Assembly (NCBI GenBank): GCA_904418995.1
Contig: CAJFQF010000006.1
Location: 62,001-126,000, forward strand
DNA: 64,000 nucleotides
Direction: 5' to 3'
Source of the DNA: Heritagella_A intestinalis
GTDB lineage: Bacteria > Bacillota > Clostridia > Oscillospirales > Acutalibacteraceae
Shown: piece by piece, positions 42,519 to 51,518 of the stretch
Layout: every line of letters starts with the position of its first letter
How positions within the stretch are numbered: position 1 is the stretch's first letter
Notes under the pieces: model-generated
The model's input: only the letters and a program-made list of their open reading frames with translations
Database searches by the model: none
Told to the model about the DNA's origin: nothing
Translations under genes and position numbers: made by a program

Positions 42519-44253
42519 CAGGTTCCACCTCCTCGATGCTGTTCTGCAGGGCCCAGATGCTGTAGTAATAGCCGCGCTGCTGCAGCAGTTCTTCATGGGT
42601 GCCCCGCTCAATGATCTTTCCGCCGTCCAAAATGATAATCTGATCGGCATCCTGCACGGAGCTCACCTTCTGGGCCACAATGACCTTGGTGCAGGGGAAG
42701 GGCAGGCTCCGCAGCTGATGCTGGATGTATTTTTCCGTTTCCATATCCACAGCGCTGGTAGTGTCGTCCAGCACCAGCACAGAGGGCTTCATGGCCAGCG
42801 CCCGGGCCAGGGCAATACGCTGGCGCTGGCCGCCGGAGAGGCCCACGCCCCGCTCGCCGATGAGGGTATCGTAGCCCTCTTCCATGCGGTTGATAAAGCC
42901 GTCGGCGTCGGCAGCCTTGGCACAGGCCCGCACTTCGTCAAAGCTCATATCGGTGTTGCCGTAGGCGATGTTCCCTTCTACCGTATCCGAGAACAGGAAC
43001 ACATCCTGCATGGCCACGGAGACGCTCCGGCGCAGGGTGGCCATGGGAATCTCCTGGACATTGATGCCGTCGATGGAGACGCTTCCTTCGGTGACGTCAT
43101 AGGCCCGGTTCAGCAGGCTCACCAGGGAGGTTTTGCCGCTGCCGGTGGTGCCCATAACGCCCAAGGTCTTGCCGGCGGGCACATGGAGGTTGATGTCCTC
43201 CAGCACCGTGTGGCCGGACACTTTCAGGGTCACATGGTCATAGGAGAGCTCCCCGTGCAGCCGGTGATCCGGTTCTTTGGCGGTGGCGTGCTCCACAATG
43301 GTGGGCTGGGAATAGAAGATCTCGATAATCATAGAGCTGGATGCGGAGAACCGCTGAATATCGTTGATGAGCATTCCCAGGTTCTTCAGGGGGTTGGCCA
43401 GGGCCCAGGTCAGGGAGGAAAAGGCCATCATCTGGCCGGCGGTCATTTCGTGGTTAATCATCAGGATGCCGCCCATGAGCAGGGTAATCACCGTCAGAGA
43501 CTGGGAGAGCAGGTCGATAATGGGGGTGAACTTGGCTCCCACATAGGCGGCCTTCAGGTTGCTTTCCCGGTATTCCCGGTTTTTCTCATCGAATTTCTCC
43601 TTTTCAAACTCCTCCCGGGCAAAGGCCTTGACCACCCGGTTGCCGGCGATGTTCTCCTGGGCCACCGTGTTCAGGGACGAGAGCTTGGCCCGCAGGGTCA
43701 CATACATGGGGTGGATAATCTTAGAAAAGATGCGGGTAATAATGAGGATAAAGGGGGTCACCGCCGCCAGGCAGAGGGTCAGCTTCCAGCTGACGGTGAA
43801 CAGATAAATCAAAGTCACCGCAAAAATCACGATGGAATCCACGGCGTTGTAGGAAATCCATGCCAGGCTGTGGCGGATCAAGTCCAGATCGTTGGTCATG
43901 CGGGTCATCAGGTCGCCGGTGCGGATGCGGTTGAAAAACACATGGTCCTGGTTCTGGATCACGTCGAACATTTTCCGGCGCACATCATCCAGCATCTGCT
44001 GGCTGTTTTTTTCCAGACAGACAACCATGATATACCGCAGGCCCAGGCGAATGAGCTGTACAGCCATCATAGCCCCCAGCAGCGGCAGCAGCAAGGCGGT
44101 GTTCTGGGGGGTGATGACCTCGTCGATGAGCTTTTGGGAGAGCATGGGGTTGATAATCAACATAGACGAGGTCACTGCGGAAAGAATCAGGCCAATGACA
44201 AACAGATACCGGAACTTGCCCATGTACTTCCAAAGCCATTTGAGCTTAAACAT
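42508..44253 (-). CDS. ABC exporter half-transporter with degenerate ATP site (heterodimer partner 1)
   Basis: 581 aa, same architecture. Walker A is GTTGSGKTSLV and the signature LSGGQRQ is intact. Walker B is LVLDDTTSA, with Asp in place of the catalytic Glu, and the H-loop is AQKVSS, with Gln for His. These two changes mark the non-hydrolysing site of heterodimeric exporters. The start ATG 44253 has GGAGG at 8 bases. It is the first gene of the pair, with a strong promoter and a hairpin in its leader. Confidence 0.92.
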   Translation of the reverse strand: MFKLKWLWKYMGKFRYLFVIGLILSAVTSSMLIINPMLSQKLIDEVITPQNTALLLPLLGAMMAVQLIRLGLRYIMVVCLEKNSQQMLDDVRRKMFDVIQNQDHVFFNRIRTGDLMTRMTNDLDLIRHSLAWISYNAVDSIVIFAVTLIYLFTVSWKLTLCLAAVTPFILIITRIFSKIIHPMYVTLRAKLSSLNTVAQENIAGNRVVKAFAREEFEKEKFDEKNREYRESNLKAAYVGAKFTPIIDLLSQSLTVITLLMGGILMINHEMTAGQMMAFSSLTWALANPLKNLGMLINDIQRFSASSSMIIEIFYSQPTIVEHATAKEPDHRLHGELSYDHVTLKVSGHTVLEDINLHVPAGKTLGVMGTTGSGKTSLVSLLNRAYDVTEGSVSIDGINVQEIPMATLRRSVSVAMQDVFLFSDTVEGNIAYGNTDMSFDEVRACAKAADADGFINRMEEGYDTLIGERGVGLSGGQRQRIALARALAMKPSVLVLDDTTSAVDMETEKYIQHQLRSLPFPCTKVIVAQKVSSVQDADQIIILDGGKIIERGTHEELLQQRGYYYSIWALQNSIEEVEPVGA

Positions 44254-44280
44254 ACAATTCCTCCTTTGGAGCCAATAGGT

Positions 44281-44321
44281 CGGGCCGCACCTGGGTTCCC
44301 TCTTTTGCCAGGTGCGGCCCG
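44281..44321 (-). promoter_or_regulatory. Long hairpin at the 5' end of the ABC exporter mRNA
   Basis: CGGGCCGCACCTGG pairs with CCAGGTGCGGCCCG over 14 bp with a 13-base loop. On the mRNA (reverse) strand it lies a few bases after the predicted start point and about 28 bases before the ATG. It has a T-run only on the opposite strand, so for this operon it is more likely an mRNA-stabilising or regulatory structure than a terminator. Confidence 0.55.
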
Positions 44322-44334
44322 TTTTTGCGAGACC

Positions 44335-44363
44335 ATTATAAGCCCTTGAAAAACGAATCGCAA
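44335..44363 (-). promoter_or_regulatory. Promoter of the heterodimeric ABC exporter operon
   Basis: Reverse strand TTGCGA, 17 bases, TATAAT. Confidence 0.7.
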
Positions 44364-44493
44364 TAGGAATTCTGAGAAAAATGGCCCTTGCGGAAAGTTT
44401 GGAGGAATGACGAATTTCCCCGGATTTTGAAGTTCCAAATTCGGCCTTCAGCCCAAAAGCTCCTTTCAGTTGCATTTTCATATAAGCGTATTA
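44364..44493. other. Intergenic stretch without a recognised gene
   Basis: Between the ABC operon promoter and the terminator of the HD gene. The frame of the ABC gene happens to stay open through it on the reverse strand, but without a ribosome site or recognisable protein. I see no RNA gene in it. Confidence 0.5.
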
Positions 44494-44540
44494 AAAATAA
44501 AAATCCTCATGAAATCCCGGAGAGATCATGAGGAAAAGAC
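44494..44540 (-). terminator. Terminator of the HD-domain gene
   Basis: TCCTCATGA and TCATGAGGA pair around 13 bases; on the reverse strand the stem is followed by TTTTTATTTTTAA. Confidence 0.85.
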
Positions 44541-44601
44541 TTTTAATGATTTTAAAATGAAATTTTGCCGTTGATTTTATGGGTCTTTTTTCAACAAAGC
44601 A

Positions 44602-45108
44602 CTACGCCCAGCTAATGCAGAGCCCGGCAATCCAGCCCAATGCCCGGGTATTCCTGGCCCGGCGGACCAGGCCGAAAGTCTCGCACACGGCGCACAGCTT
44701 ATCGGCGCAGGAAACCACCAAGCTCTCCCAGTGGTGAGGAAAGGCCCAGAAGGTCAGGGGCCACATATGGGTGCGGATAATGTCCGCTTCCAAATCGCTG
44801 ATAGAGAAAAATTTTCGAGCGTTGTGCAGGGCGATTTTCGGATGGGTAAAGCCGTGCAGCCCCGGGTAGGGGTTGGGCTTGTGCCAGTCATAGAGAAACA
44901 GGTCGTGGAGCAGGCCGCCCCGGGCCGCTGCATAGCGGTTCAGCCCCAGGAACCGGCAAATCACATAGCTGATAAAAGCCACCATCAAACAGTGTTCCAG
45001 AGTGGAGACGTCCCCGTGCTGGGGAAACTGCTGCATACGCCGCACACAGGGCGCGTCCATTAAATTGCCAATACAAAGCCGGAATTCCTCTATCCAAAGC
45101 TGTTTCAC
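44602..45108 (-). CDS. HD-domain phosphohydrolase-like protein
   Basis: 168 aa. The HD motif is in GGLLHDLFLYDWH; other metal-site His fit at STLEHCLMVAF and HGFTHPKIALHNA, and a later IIRTHMWPL. Family members are phosphatases or nucleotidases; substrate unknown. It starts with GTG after GGGGAGAGGG. Monocistronic, divergent from the double GNAT gene. Confidence 0.85.
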   Translation of the reverse strand: MKQLWIEEFRLCIGNLMDAPCVRRMQQFPQHGDVSTLEHCLMVAFISYVICRFLGLNRYAAARGGLLHDLFLYDWHKPNPYPGLHGFTHPKIALHNARKFFSISDLEADIIRTHMWPLTFWAFPHHWESLVVSCADKLCAVCETFGLVRRARNTRALGWIAGLCISWA

Positions 45109-45257
45109 AGCCCTCTCCCCTTTCTGATTTCCCTATTACTATAGCAGAAACATAAAAAGAAAAATAGGGTTTTTTGCAAATTTTTCCCGCGCACCAGGGA
45201 GGATATGCTATAATCGGTAATACAAAAGGAAATTTGTGAGATTGCGAGGTGCTTCTG

Positions 45258-46295
45258 ATGAACCACAAGGGTACGGTTCCCATAGAAACAGAGCGTTTGC
45301 TGCTGCGGCCCTTTATCGAGGCCGACATCCAGCCCGCCTTTGCCAACTGGACCAGCGATGAGGCCGTGACGAAATTTTTGCGCTGGCCCACTCACCCGGA
45401 CGTGGAGACCACCGCATCGGTTATCCGGGAATGGATTCGCTCCTATAACCGGAAAGATTTCTATCAGTGGGCCATTACCCTCAAAGGCAGCGACTGCGGG
45501 CCGGTGGGCACCATCAGCGTAGTGGAGCTCTATGAGGAGACGGATACCGTCCAGATCGGTTACTGCATCGGGAGCCGGTGGTGGGGCCAGGGCATTACCA
45601 GCGAGGCTCTCGCCGGCATCATCCCCTTCCTGTTTGAGCAGGTGAAGGCCAACCGCATAGAATCCCAGCACGACCCCCGCAACCCCAATTCCGGACGGGT
45701 CATGAAAAAATGCGGCCTCCGCTATGAGGGCACCCTCCGGCAGGCGGATTTCAGCAACCAGGGGGTTGTGGATGCGGCCATGTATTCCCTGCTGGCCCAG
45801 GACTATTATGCGGGGAAATCCCTGCGGTATGTCCCCATTACCCCCGAAAACCGGGAAACCGCCGCCGCCTTTCTCCAAAGCCGGTGGGGTTCCCACCAAA
45901 TGATTCTCCGGGGAGAGTCCGTGGCGTTTTGCAAGGCTCCGGGCTTTTTGGCCGTAACAGAAAAAGGGATTATCGGGGCGGTGACCTACCGCATCCAGGG
46001 GGAGGTATTGGAAATCCTCTCTTTGGACAGCCTGCTGGAGAACCGGGGTATAGGCGCCTGGCTCACCTTCTTAGCCCTGGCCACCGGCCGGAAAGAGGGC
46101 TGCGAAAAGGCGGTGGTCATCACCACCAACGACAACCTCCGGGCCCTGGGATTCTGGCAGAAGCAGGGCTTTCATCTCATTCGGCTCTATCCAGATTCCA
46201 TGATAGCCGCCCGGGAGAAAAAGCCGGAAATCCCGCTGATTGGGGAAAATGGGATTCCCCTGTGCCATGAACTGGAATTGGAGATGCTATTATAA
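45258..46295 (+). CDS. Fused double GNAT acetyltransferase (RimJ-like plus second GNAT)
   Basis: 345 aa. Residues 1 to about 180 are a RimJ/RimL-type GNAT (IETERLLLRPFIEADIQPAF, GYCIGSRWWGQGITSEAL, RNPNSGRVMKKCGLRYEGTLRQ). The second half is a different GNAT (FLAVTEKGIIGAVTYRI, LLENRGIGAWLTFLAL, NLRALGFWQKQGFHLIRLYP). Both acetyl-CoA loops look intact. ATG 45258 with GAGGTG at six bases. rsmE follows after 18 bases, so the two are an operon. Substrates unknown. Confidence 0.88.
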   Translation: MNHKGTVPIETERLLLRPFIEADIQPAFANWTSDEAVTKFLRWPTHPDVETTASVIREWIRSYNRKDFYQWAITLKGSDCGPVGTISVVELYEETDTVQIGYCIGSRWWGQGITSEALAGIIPFLFEQVKANRIESQHDPRNPNSGRVMKKCGLRYEGTLRQADFSNQGVVDAAMYSLLAQDYYAGKSLRYVPITPENRETAAAFLQSRWGSHQMILRGESVAFCKAPGFLAVTEKGIIGAVTYRIQGEVLEILSLDSLLENRGIGAWLTFLALATGRKEGCEKAVVITTNDNLRALGFWQKQGFHLIRLYPDSMIAAREKKPEIPLIGENGIPLCHELELEMLL

Positions 46296-46313
46296 GGAAA
46301 GGAACGTGCTGTT

Positions 46314-47039
46314 ATGCCCCGTTTTTTTGTGCCCCCCTTTTCCGGGGAAGAAACCGCTGTCACCGGTGAGGACGGCCGCCATATTGCCCGCTCTTTGCGG
46401 ATGAAAGTGGGAGAAACCCTGACCCTCTGCGACGGGTTGGGGACGGATTATCACTGTGAGATCACCGGGTTTGCCGGGGACGAGGTCTTTGTCCGGGTGG
46501 TAGAGCGGGCGCCTTCCCGCAGCGAGCCTTCGGTAAAGGTCACCGTCTATCAGGGTTTGCCCAAAGGGGATAAAATGGACGCCATTGTGCAGAAAGCGGT
46601 GGAGCTGGGAGCGTGGGAAATCGTGCCCGTACTGATGCGCCGGAGCGTCTCCCGGCCCGATGCCAAAGCCGCCGTCAAAAAGGCCGCTCGCTGGCAGAAA
46701 ATTGCCGAAGAAGCCGCCAAACAGAGCGGGCGGGGAATTTTGCCCCAGGTGCTGGCCCCTATGGAATTTTCCAAGGCGGCCCAGCGGGCCGCGGAAGCCG
46801 GCCCGGTGCTGCTGTTTTATGAAGGAGGCGGGGAACCGTTAAAAGGGCTGGTATACCCGGATTCCCCCCAGCTCTCCTTCTTCATTGGGCCGGAGGGAGG
46901 CGTGGCGGAAGAAGAAGCCCAGCTTCTCACGGAAATGGGAGCGCAGGCAGCTACCCTGGGGCCCCGGATTCTCCGCACAGAGACGGCCCCTCTGGCCGCC
47001 TTGGCCGCGATTATGCTCCTCACCGGGAATTTAGAATAA
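46314..47039 (+). CDS. rsmE: 16S rRNA (uracil1498-N3)-methyltransferase RsmE
   Basis: 241 aa SPOUT methyltransferase. It starts MPRFFVPPF and has DGRHIARSLRMKVGETLTLCDG, YQGLPKGDKMDAIVQKAVELG, FFIGPEGGVAEEEAQLL and LGPRILRTETAPLAALAAI, the trefoil-knot SAM site. It makes m3U1498 in 16S rRNA. Downstream of the double GNAT gene. Confidence 0.96.
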   Translation: MPRFFVPPFSGEETAVTGEDGRHIARSLRMKVGETLTLCDGLGTDYHCEITGFAGDEVFVRVVERAPSRSEPSVKVTVYQGLPKGDKMDAIVQKAVELGAWEIVPVLMRRSVSRPDAKAAVKKAARWQKIAEEAAKQSGRGILPQVLAPMEFSKAAQRAAEAGPVLLFYEGGGEPLKGLVYPDSPQLSFFIGPEGGVAEEEAQLLTEMGAQAATLGPRILRTETAPLAALAAIMLLTGNLE

Positions 47040-47159
47040 CAGGGTTTTACCATCTTTGTCGTTTTATCAAACAAAAACCTTTCCCTAACCGAGAAAAAAT
47101 GATATACTGTAAAGTAGAGAAATTCTGCCTTCCCGGCAGAAGAAAAGAGGCGAAAGGTA

Positions 47160-47882
47160 ATGAAAAAGTTCTGCAAAATGACAGCGCTTTTGGCGGCAGC
47201 GGTGATGGCCTTGGCGCTTTCCTCCTGCCAGCAGGATTTGGGGGAGATTCATTCCTTAGAATTCCCCGACGCCTCCTGGGGGATTTTTGCGGAGGAAGTC
47301 ATGGACACCTATGAGGTCACCCAAGCGGATTTGGGAGACGGTTACCAGATTGATGATACCGGAAACGGCAGCCTTACGATTCCCGGCGCATCTGCCTTTG
47401 GGGAAGCCAGCGACAAGATCGTCTTTCAGTTTGCCTGGACAGGGGAGCTGGAGCAGGTGCGGGTCTACTATCCCGAGGATGCAGATATGGAGAAGGTGCT
47501 GGAAGAGATGAAGGCGGAATACGGCGAGCCGGCCCATTCTGCGTCGCAATATACCGTCAAAGGCGAGGAGGCCGCCTGCGATTCCGGCGGGGAATCCCTC
47601 TATTGGATGGGCTCCCACACGTTGGGGAATATGCTGAGCTCTGATGAGAAGGACCGGCTCCGGAAGAAACTTCCTGAAATGGATGACAGCGTCTGGAAAA
47701 AGTATCTGCAAAATCCGGAAAGCATGGCCTATTGGAGCACGGAACACCGCAGTGACCCGGGGCTGTATCCCACAGAGGACGCGCCAAGCCAGGAAAACCT
47801 GGTGGTATTGGACGGCACCCACGCAGTGGAAGCCATGGAAGCTGGCGCTGTCCCCTGCCCGGTGGTGCGGGTGGAGGAATGA
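47160..47882 (+). CDS. Lipoprotein of unknown function
   Basis: 240 aa. Signal MKKFCKMTALLAAAVMALALSSC with lipobox ALSSC gives a lipid-anchored Cys at residue 23. The mature part is acidic and soluble with repeated Tyr/Trp/Asp stretches; I recognise no domain. A TATACT box lies about 55 bases upstream. fabG follows after 24 bases, so they may be co-transcribed, which is not obviously functional. Confidence 0.75.
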   Translation: MKKFCKMTALLAAAVMALALSSCQQDLGEIHSLEFPDASWGIFAEEVMDTYEVTQADLGDGYQIDDTGNGSLTIPGASAFGEASDKIVFQFAWTGELEQVRVYYPEDADMEKVLEEMKAEYGEPAHSASQYTVKGEEAACDSGGESLYWMGSHTLGNMLSSDEKDRLRKKLPEMDDSVWKKYLQNPESMAYWSTEHRSDPGLYPTEDAPSQENLVVLDGTHAVEAMEAGAVPCPVVRVEE

Positions 47883-47906
47883 CCCCTTGTGGGAAAGGAG
47901 AATGTT

Positions 47907-48638
47907 ATGAAAACCGCATTGGTTACCGGGGCGTCCCGGGGTATCGGCGCAGCCTGTGCCCGGGAGCTGGCCCGGGCTGGATGGGCGGTAGCCGTCAACT
48001 ACCGCAGCAGCCGGGAGAAAGCCGAAGCTGTAGCCGCCCAGATTCGGCAGGAAGGGGGCGTGGCTCTGGCTATCCCCGGGGATATTGGAGACCCGGAGCA
48101 GGTGGAGGCGCTTTTCCGCACGGCGGAAACAGAGCTGGGCAGTGTGGAAGTGTTGGTAAACAACGCCGGCATTGCCCAGCAGAAGCTTTTTACCGACGTG
48201 ACGGAAGAGGATTGGGACGAGCTGTTCCGGGTGGACGTAAAAGGGGTGTTCTTTTGCTGCCGGCGGGCCTTGCCGGGGATGCTCCGCCGCCACGGGGGGA
48301 GCATTGTCAATATCAGCTCCATGTGGGGGCAGGTAGGGGCTTCCTGTGAGGTTGCCTATTCCGCCGCTAAGGCCGCTGTCATCGGCCTGACCAAGGCTTT
48401 GGCCCAGGAGGTGGGCCCTTCCGGGGTGCGGGTGAACTGTATCGCCCCAGGAGTAATCCAGACGGAGATGAACGGCCATCTCCCCCCACAAGCCCTGGAA
48501 GCCCTGAAAGAGGAGACACCCCTGGAGGCTCTGGGCACGCCGGAAGATGTGGCCCGGGCAGTATCGTTCCTCTGTTCTCCGGGAGCGGGATTTATCACCG
48601 GCCAGGTGCTGGGGGTCAACGGCGGTCTGGTGGTGTGA
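47907..48638 (+). CDS. fabG: 3-oxoacyl-ACP reductase-like SDR
   Basis: 243 aa classical short-chain dehydrogenase. TGASRGIG is the NADP-binding motif, NNAG is present, and the catalytic Ser-Tyr-Lys sits in NISSMWG ... YSAAKAAVIGLTKALA. PGVIQTEMN fits FabG. A lone fabG away from fab genes can act on other hydroxy/oxo substrates. Start ATG 47907 with AAAGGAG at six bases. Confidence 0.9.
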   Translation: MKTALVTGASRGIGAACARELARAGWAVAVNYRSSREKAEAVAAQIRQEGGVALAIPGDIGDPEQVEALFRTAETELGSVEVLVNNAGIAQQKLFTDVTEEDWDELFRVDVKGVFFCCRRALPGMLRRHGGSIVNISSMWGQVGASCEVAYSAAKAAVIGLTKALAQEVGPSGVRVNCIAPGVIQTEMNGHLPPQALEALKEETPLEALGTPEDVARAVSFLCSPGAGFITGQVLGVNGGLVV

Positions 48639-48685
48639 GGCGCTTTTAAAAGCTGGTGGAAATTTTCGGAAATAGAAGGCCTTTT

Positions 48686-48738
48686 AGGGGGAACCCGTTT
48701 CTTGCTGGGAGAAGTGGGTTCCCTTCATTTTTTATTCG
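48686..48738 (+). terminator. Terminator of the lipoprotein-fabG unit
   Basis: GGGAACCC and GGGTTCCC pair around a loop of 19 bases, followed by TTCATTTTTTATT. Confidence 0.75.
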
Positions 48739-48771
48739 AAAATTGTTCAAAATTTCTCCCGGCCCTTTTCC

Positions 48772-48800
48772 TTGCAAAAGCGGGGTAATGCCGTTATACT
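48772..48800 (+). promoter_or_regulatory. Promoter of the M23 activator gene
   Basis: TTGCAA, 17 bases, TATACT; start codon 48 bases further on. Confidence 0.7.
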
Positions 48801-48848
48801 GGAATATGTAAACTATAGACCTACTGACTTTCCGGGAGGTGCTCTGTT

Positions 48849-50144
48849 TTGGAAAGAAAAGTACGAAAAGGCCGCAAAATCTTAGCGGCGCTTCTGGCTG
48901 GGTGCGTGCTGGCCTGGGGGATTCCCGCAAGCGCCGACTCCCTTTCCGAATTGGAAGGGCAGCAGGATGCACTCCGACAGCAGCAGGAGGAGCTGGAGGA
49001 GAAAAGCCAGCAGCTCAATGAGGAGCTGGAGCGCTTAAAAAACGATGAAGCCCAGCAGCAGGAATACTATAATTCCCTGGAAGAGCAAAGCCAGGTAGTC
49101 ATGGATCAGATTGACAATGCCAATGAGCGGCTGGATCAGCTGGACGGGGAAATTTCCACCTTGCAGGAGGATTTGGCAGGCTCCCAGGCGGAGCTGGACG
49201 CGGACTTTGAAACCCTCAAGGAACGTATCCGCGCATTGTATAAGCTGGGACAAGCCGGCACCCTGGAAATTATCCTCAATTCCGAGAGCCTGCCGGATCT
49301 GGCCCAAAAGACCGAGATTCTCTCTGCCGTTACCCGCCACGATACCCAGCTCATGGATGAGATTCGGGAGCAGATGGACGCCATGGCAGAGCGGAAGGAG
49401 CAGCTGGAATCGGACCGTAAGGAAGCCGATGAGCTGAAGAAAACCCTGGAGCAGAAGCAGGCGGAATTGACCCAGCTCCAGGAAGAGAGCCAGCGGGTGC
49501 TGGAAGAGCTGGGGCAGTCCCAGGAGGATGTGAATCAGCAGATTGCCGATGCGGACCAGCAGAAGGAGGAACTGATTCAGCAGCTTTCGGAGCTGCAAAA
49601 GCAGTGGCTGGCGGAAAAAGAAGCCCAGGAGGCCGCAGAATCAGAACCGGAACCGGAGCCGGATTCCAGTTCGAGCGGTTCGGGGACTTCCTCGGGTTCG
49701 GGGGACAGTGGCGAAAGCAGCGGCGGAACCATTTCCAGCCCGTCTTATTCCAGCGGCTATGTATGGCCGGTGCCGGGATTTACCAAGGTGGGCGATGGCT
49801 GGTATGAAGGCGGCCGGGATCACAAGGGTATCGATATTATCGGCGCGGGCATCTATGGCCAGCCTATTGTAGCGGCCCAGAGCGGCCAGGTGATCACCGC
49901 CTATACCGCCGATGAATGGGGCTATGGCTGGGGCTATCATGTGATGATCGGCCACGATGACGGCTATGCTACCCAGTATGCCCATATGAGCCGGGTAGTG
50001 GTATCCACCGGCGACTATGTGGAGCAGGGGCAGATTATCGGCTATGTGGGCAATACCGGCGATTCCTACGGCGCGCACCTGCATTTTGAGCTGTGGGAGA
50101 ACGGCGAACGTATCAACCCGGAGATTGTGCTGCCCTATCGGTAA
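48849..50144 (+). CDS. EnvC-like murein hydrolase activator / M23 peptidase with coiled coil
   Basis: 431 aa, secreted. Signal peptide 1-29 (ILAALLAGCVLAWGIPASA). Residues 30-265 form a long Glu/Gln-rich coiled coil. A Ser/Gly/Glu-rich linker follows, then an M23 (LytM) domain with HKGIDI (metal His and Asp), YAHMS and HLHFE (HxH), so the zinc site looks complete and the enzyme may be active. It works on peptidoglycan in cell separation. TTG start after GGGAGGTG. Confidence 0.92.
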   Translation: MERKVRKGRKILAALLAGCVLAWGIPASADSLSELEGQQDALRQQQEELEEKSQQLNEELERLKNDEAQQQEYYNSLEEQSQVVMDQIDNANERLDQLDGEISTLQEDLAGSQAELDADFETLKERIRALYKLGQAGTLEIILNSESLPDLAQKTEILSAVTRHDTQLMDEIREQMDAMAERKEQLESDRKEADELKKTLEQKQAELTQLQEESQRVLEELGQSQEDVNQQIADADQQKEELIQQLSELQKQWLAEKEAQEAAESEPEPEPDSSSSGSGTSSGSGDSGESSGGTISSPSYSSGYVWPVPGFTKVGDGWYEGGRDHKGIDIIGAGIYGQPIVAAQSGQVITAYTADEWGYGWGYHVMIGHDDGYATQYAHMSRVVVSTGDYVEQGQIIGYVGNTGDSYGAHLHFELWENGERINPEIVLPYR

Positions 50145-50174
50145 GGGCTGGCTGAGCCGGTAAGCGGATACATA

Positions 50175-50212
50175 AAAATGGCAGTCCGAGTTTCCGGGCT
50201 GCCATTTTGTTT
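50175..50212. terminator. Bidirectional terminator
   Basis: AAAATGGCAG and CTGCCATTTT pair over 10 bp with a CC/GG extension, followed by a short T-run; between convergent genes. Confidence 0.85.
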
Positions 50213-50240
50213 AGACGGGTTCTCCCCTGCTGTTTTTCCC

Positions 50241-51395
50241 TTAGGAGGCCCTTTTCAGCAGAAAGCTGCCGGCCATCATGGCCCCGTAAAATACCAGCAG
50301 GTAGTATGGGAGCAGGGCGGCGCTGATGGCCTGGGCGATGAGGCCAAACAGGGCGGGAGCCAGCAGGATTCCGATATAGGAGACGGCCATTTGCGCCCCC
50401 ATCACCGACTGGGAAATTTCCTTGCCGAAGGTTTCGGGGGTCAGGTGCAGCATGTTGGGAAACACAGGACCGTTGCCGGCGCCGATGAGGAACAATCCCA
50501 CGCCGGCCACTGGGGCGGGCAGGGGCAGGATGACCAGGACCAGAGCAGCTAAGAGAATCCCCTGGCCTATTTGAATCAGTTTGCCGCTGGAGAGCTTATT
50601 GGCCAGCAGGCCGGAGAGAAAGCGCCCAAAGGCAATGCCGATGTAATAAAAGGTAATCATCCCGGCGGCATCTTCCGGAGTCATGGCCCGGGCCTGCACC
50701 AGGAAGGTACTGCCCCAGATACCGCAGGTACACTCCAATCCGCAGGAACCCAGGAACACCAGGCAGGCCCGGCGAACCTTGGCTTGTTTTAAGAGGGAGA
50801 AAATTCCCACCGTGCGGACCGCTGCCTCTTCCGGCTCCTCCCGGGCGTGGCGCACCTTTTTCCAGAGGGGCAGGGAAAGGATGGTCAGGGCGGCAATTCC
50901 CAGCTGGAACCAAAAGACCATCCGGTAGCCGCTGCGCCAGGAACCGGAAGAAAGGGCCAGGGACATGAGGAAGGGGCTCAAAGACACGCCGATACCGTAG
51001 AAGCAGTGGAGAAAATTCATGTGGGTGGCCTTGTAGTGCAGGGCCACATAGTTGTTCAGGGCGGTATCAATGGAGCCGGCCCCCAGGCCCAGGGGAACCG
51101 CGAACAAACAGAGCCACAGCATACTGCCGGAGATGGAAAACCCCAAGAGGGCCGCCGCTGTCAGGCTGGTGCTCACGGCAGTGATGGCGGCGGTTCCAAA
51201 CCGGTTGATGAGCCTTGCCGACAGGAGGCTGGAAAGGATGGTTCCCCCGGAGATCAGCATGGTCACGAAATTGGCCCAGGAAACCGGCAGGCCCAGCTCG
51301 GTATAAATGGCGGGCCACGCCGCTCCAAAAAGGGAATCCGGGATTCCCAGGCCGATAAAGGCGATATAAATCACAATCAATAGTAAAGTTGCCAT
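50241..51395 (-). CDS. MFS transporter
   Basis: 384 aa with about twelve hydrophobic helices. GLGIPDSLFGAAWPAIYTELGLPVSWANFV and RLINRFGTAAITAVS (loop 2/3 motif) are typical of the FucP/YfkF-like sugar or multidrug MFS branch; GAGSIDTALNNYVALHY is another family feature. Divergent from an AraC regulator (about 120 bases apart), so inducible uptake or efflux of a sugar-like compound is likely. Substrate not readable. Confidence 0.88.
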   Translation of the reverse strand: MATLLLIVIYIAFIGLGIPDSLFGAAWPAIYTELGLPVSWANFVTMLISGGTILSSLLSARLINRFGTAAITAVSTSLTAAALLGFSISGSMLWLCLFAVPLGLGAGSIDTALNNYVALHYKATHMNFLHCFYGIGVSLSPFLMSLALSSGSWRSGYRMVFWFQLGIAALTILSLPLWKKVRHAREEPEEAAVRTVGIFSLLKQAKVRRACLVFLGSCGLECTCGIWGSTFLVQARAMTPEDAAGMITFYYIGIAFGRFLSGLLANKLSSGKLIQIGQGILLAALVLVILPLPAPVAGVGLFLIGAGNGPVFPNMLHLTPETFGKEISQSVMGAQMAVSYIGILLAPALFGLIAQAISAALLPYYLLVFYGAMMAGSFLLKRAS

Positions 51396-51518
51396 AGTGT
51401 GCGCTCCCTTTTCTTTGCTGGGACTTATTATAGCAGTCCAGGAGGAGCGGTTCTATCAGGAAGAGGGATTTTTTTATAACAAAAGCGCCGGATACAGAGG
51501 CAAAGAGAGGAAAAAGCC

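Noticed and set aside
44281..44321. Forward-strand terminator
   Set aside because: There is a T-run on the forward strand, but no forward gene lies upstream; the hairpin fits better as part of the reverse-strand mRNA leader.
40692..44349. Two forward ORFs of over 630 codons opposite the ABC exporter genes
   Set aside because: Both are shadows of the reverse-strand ABC genes; His/Gly-rich with no recognisable domain.
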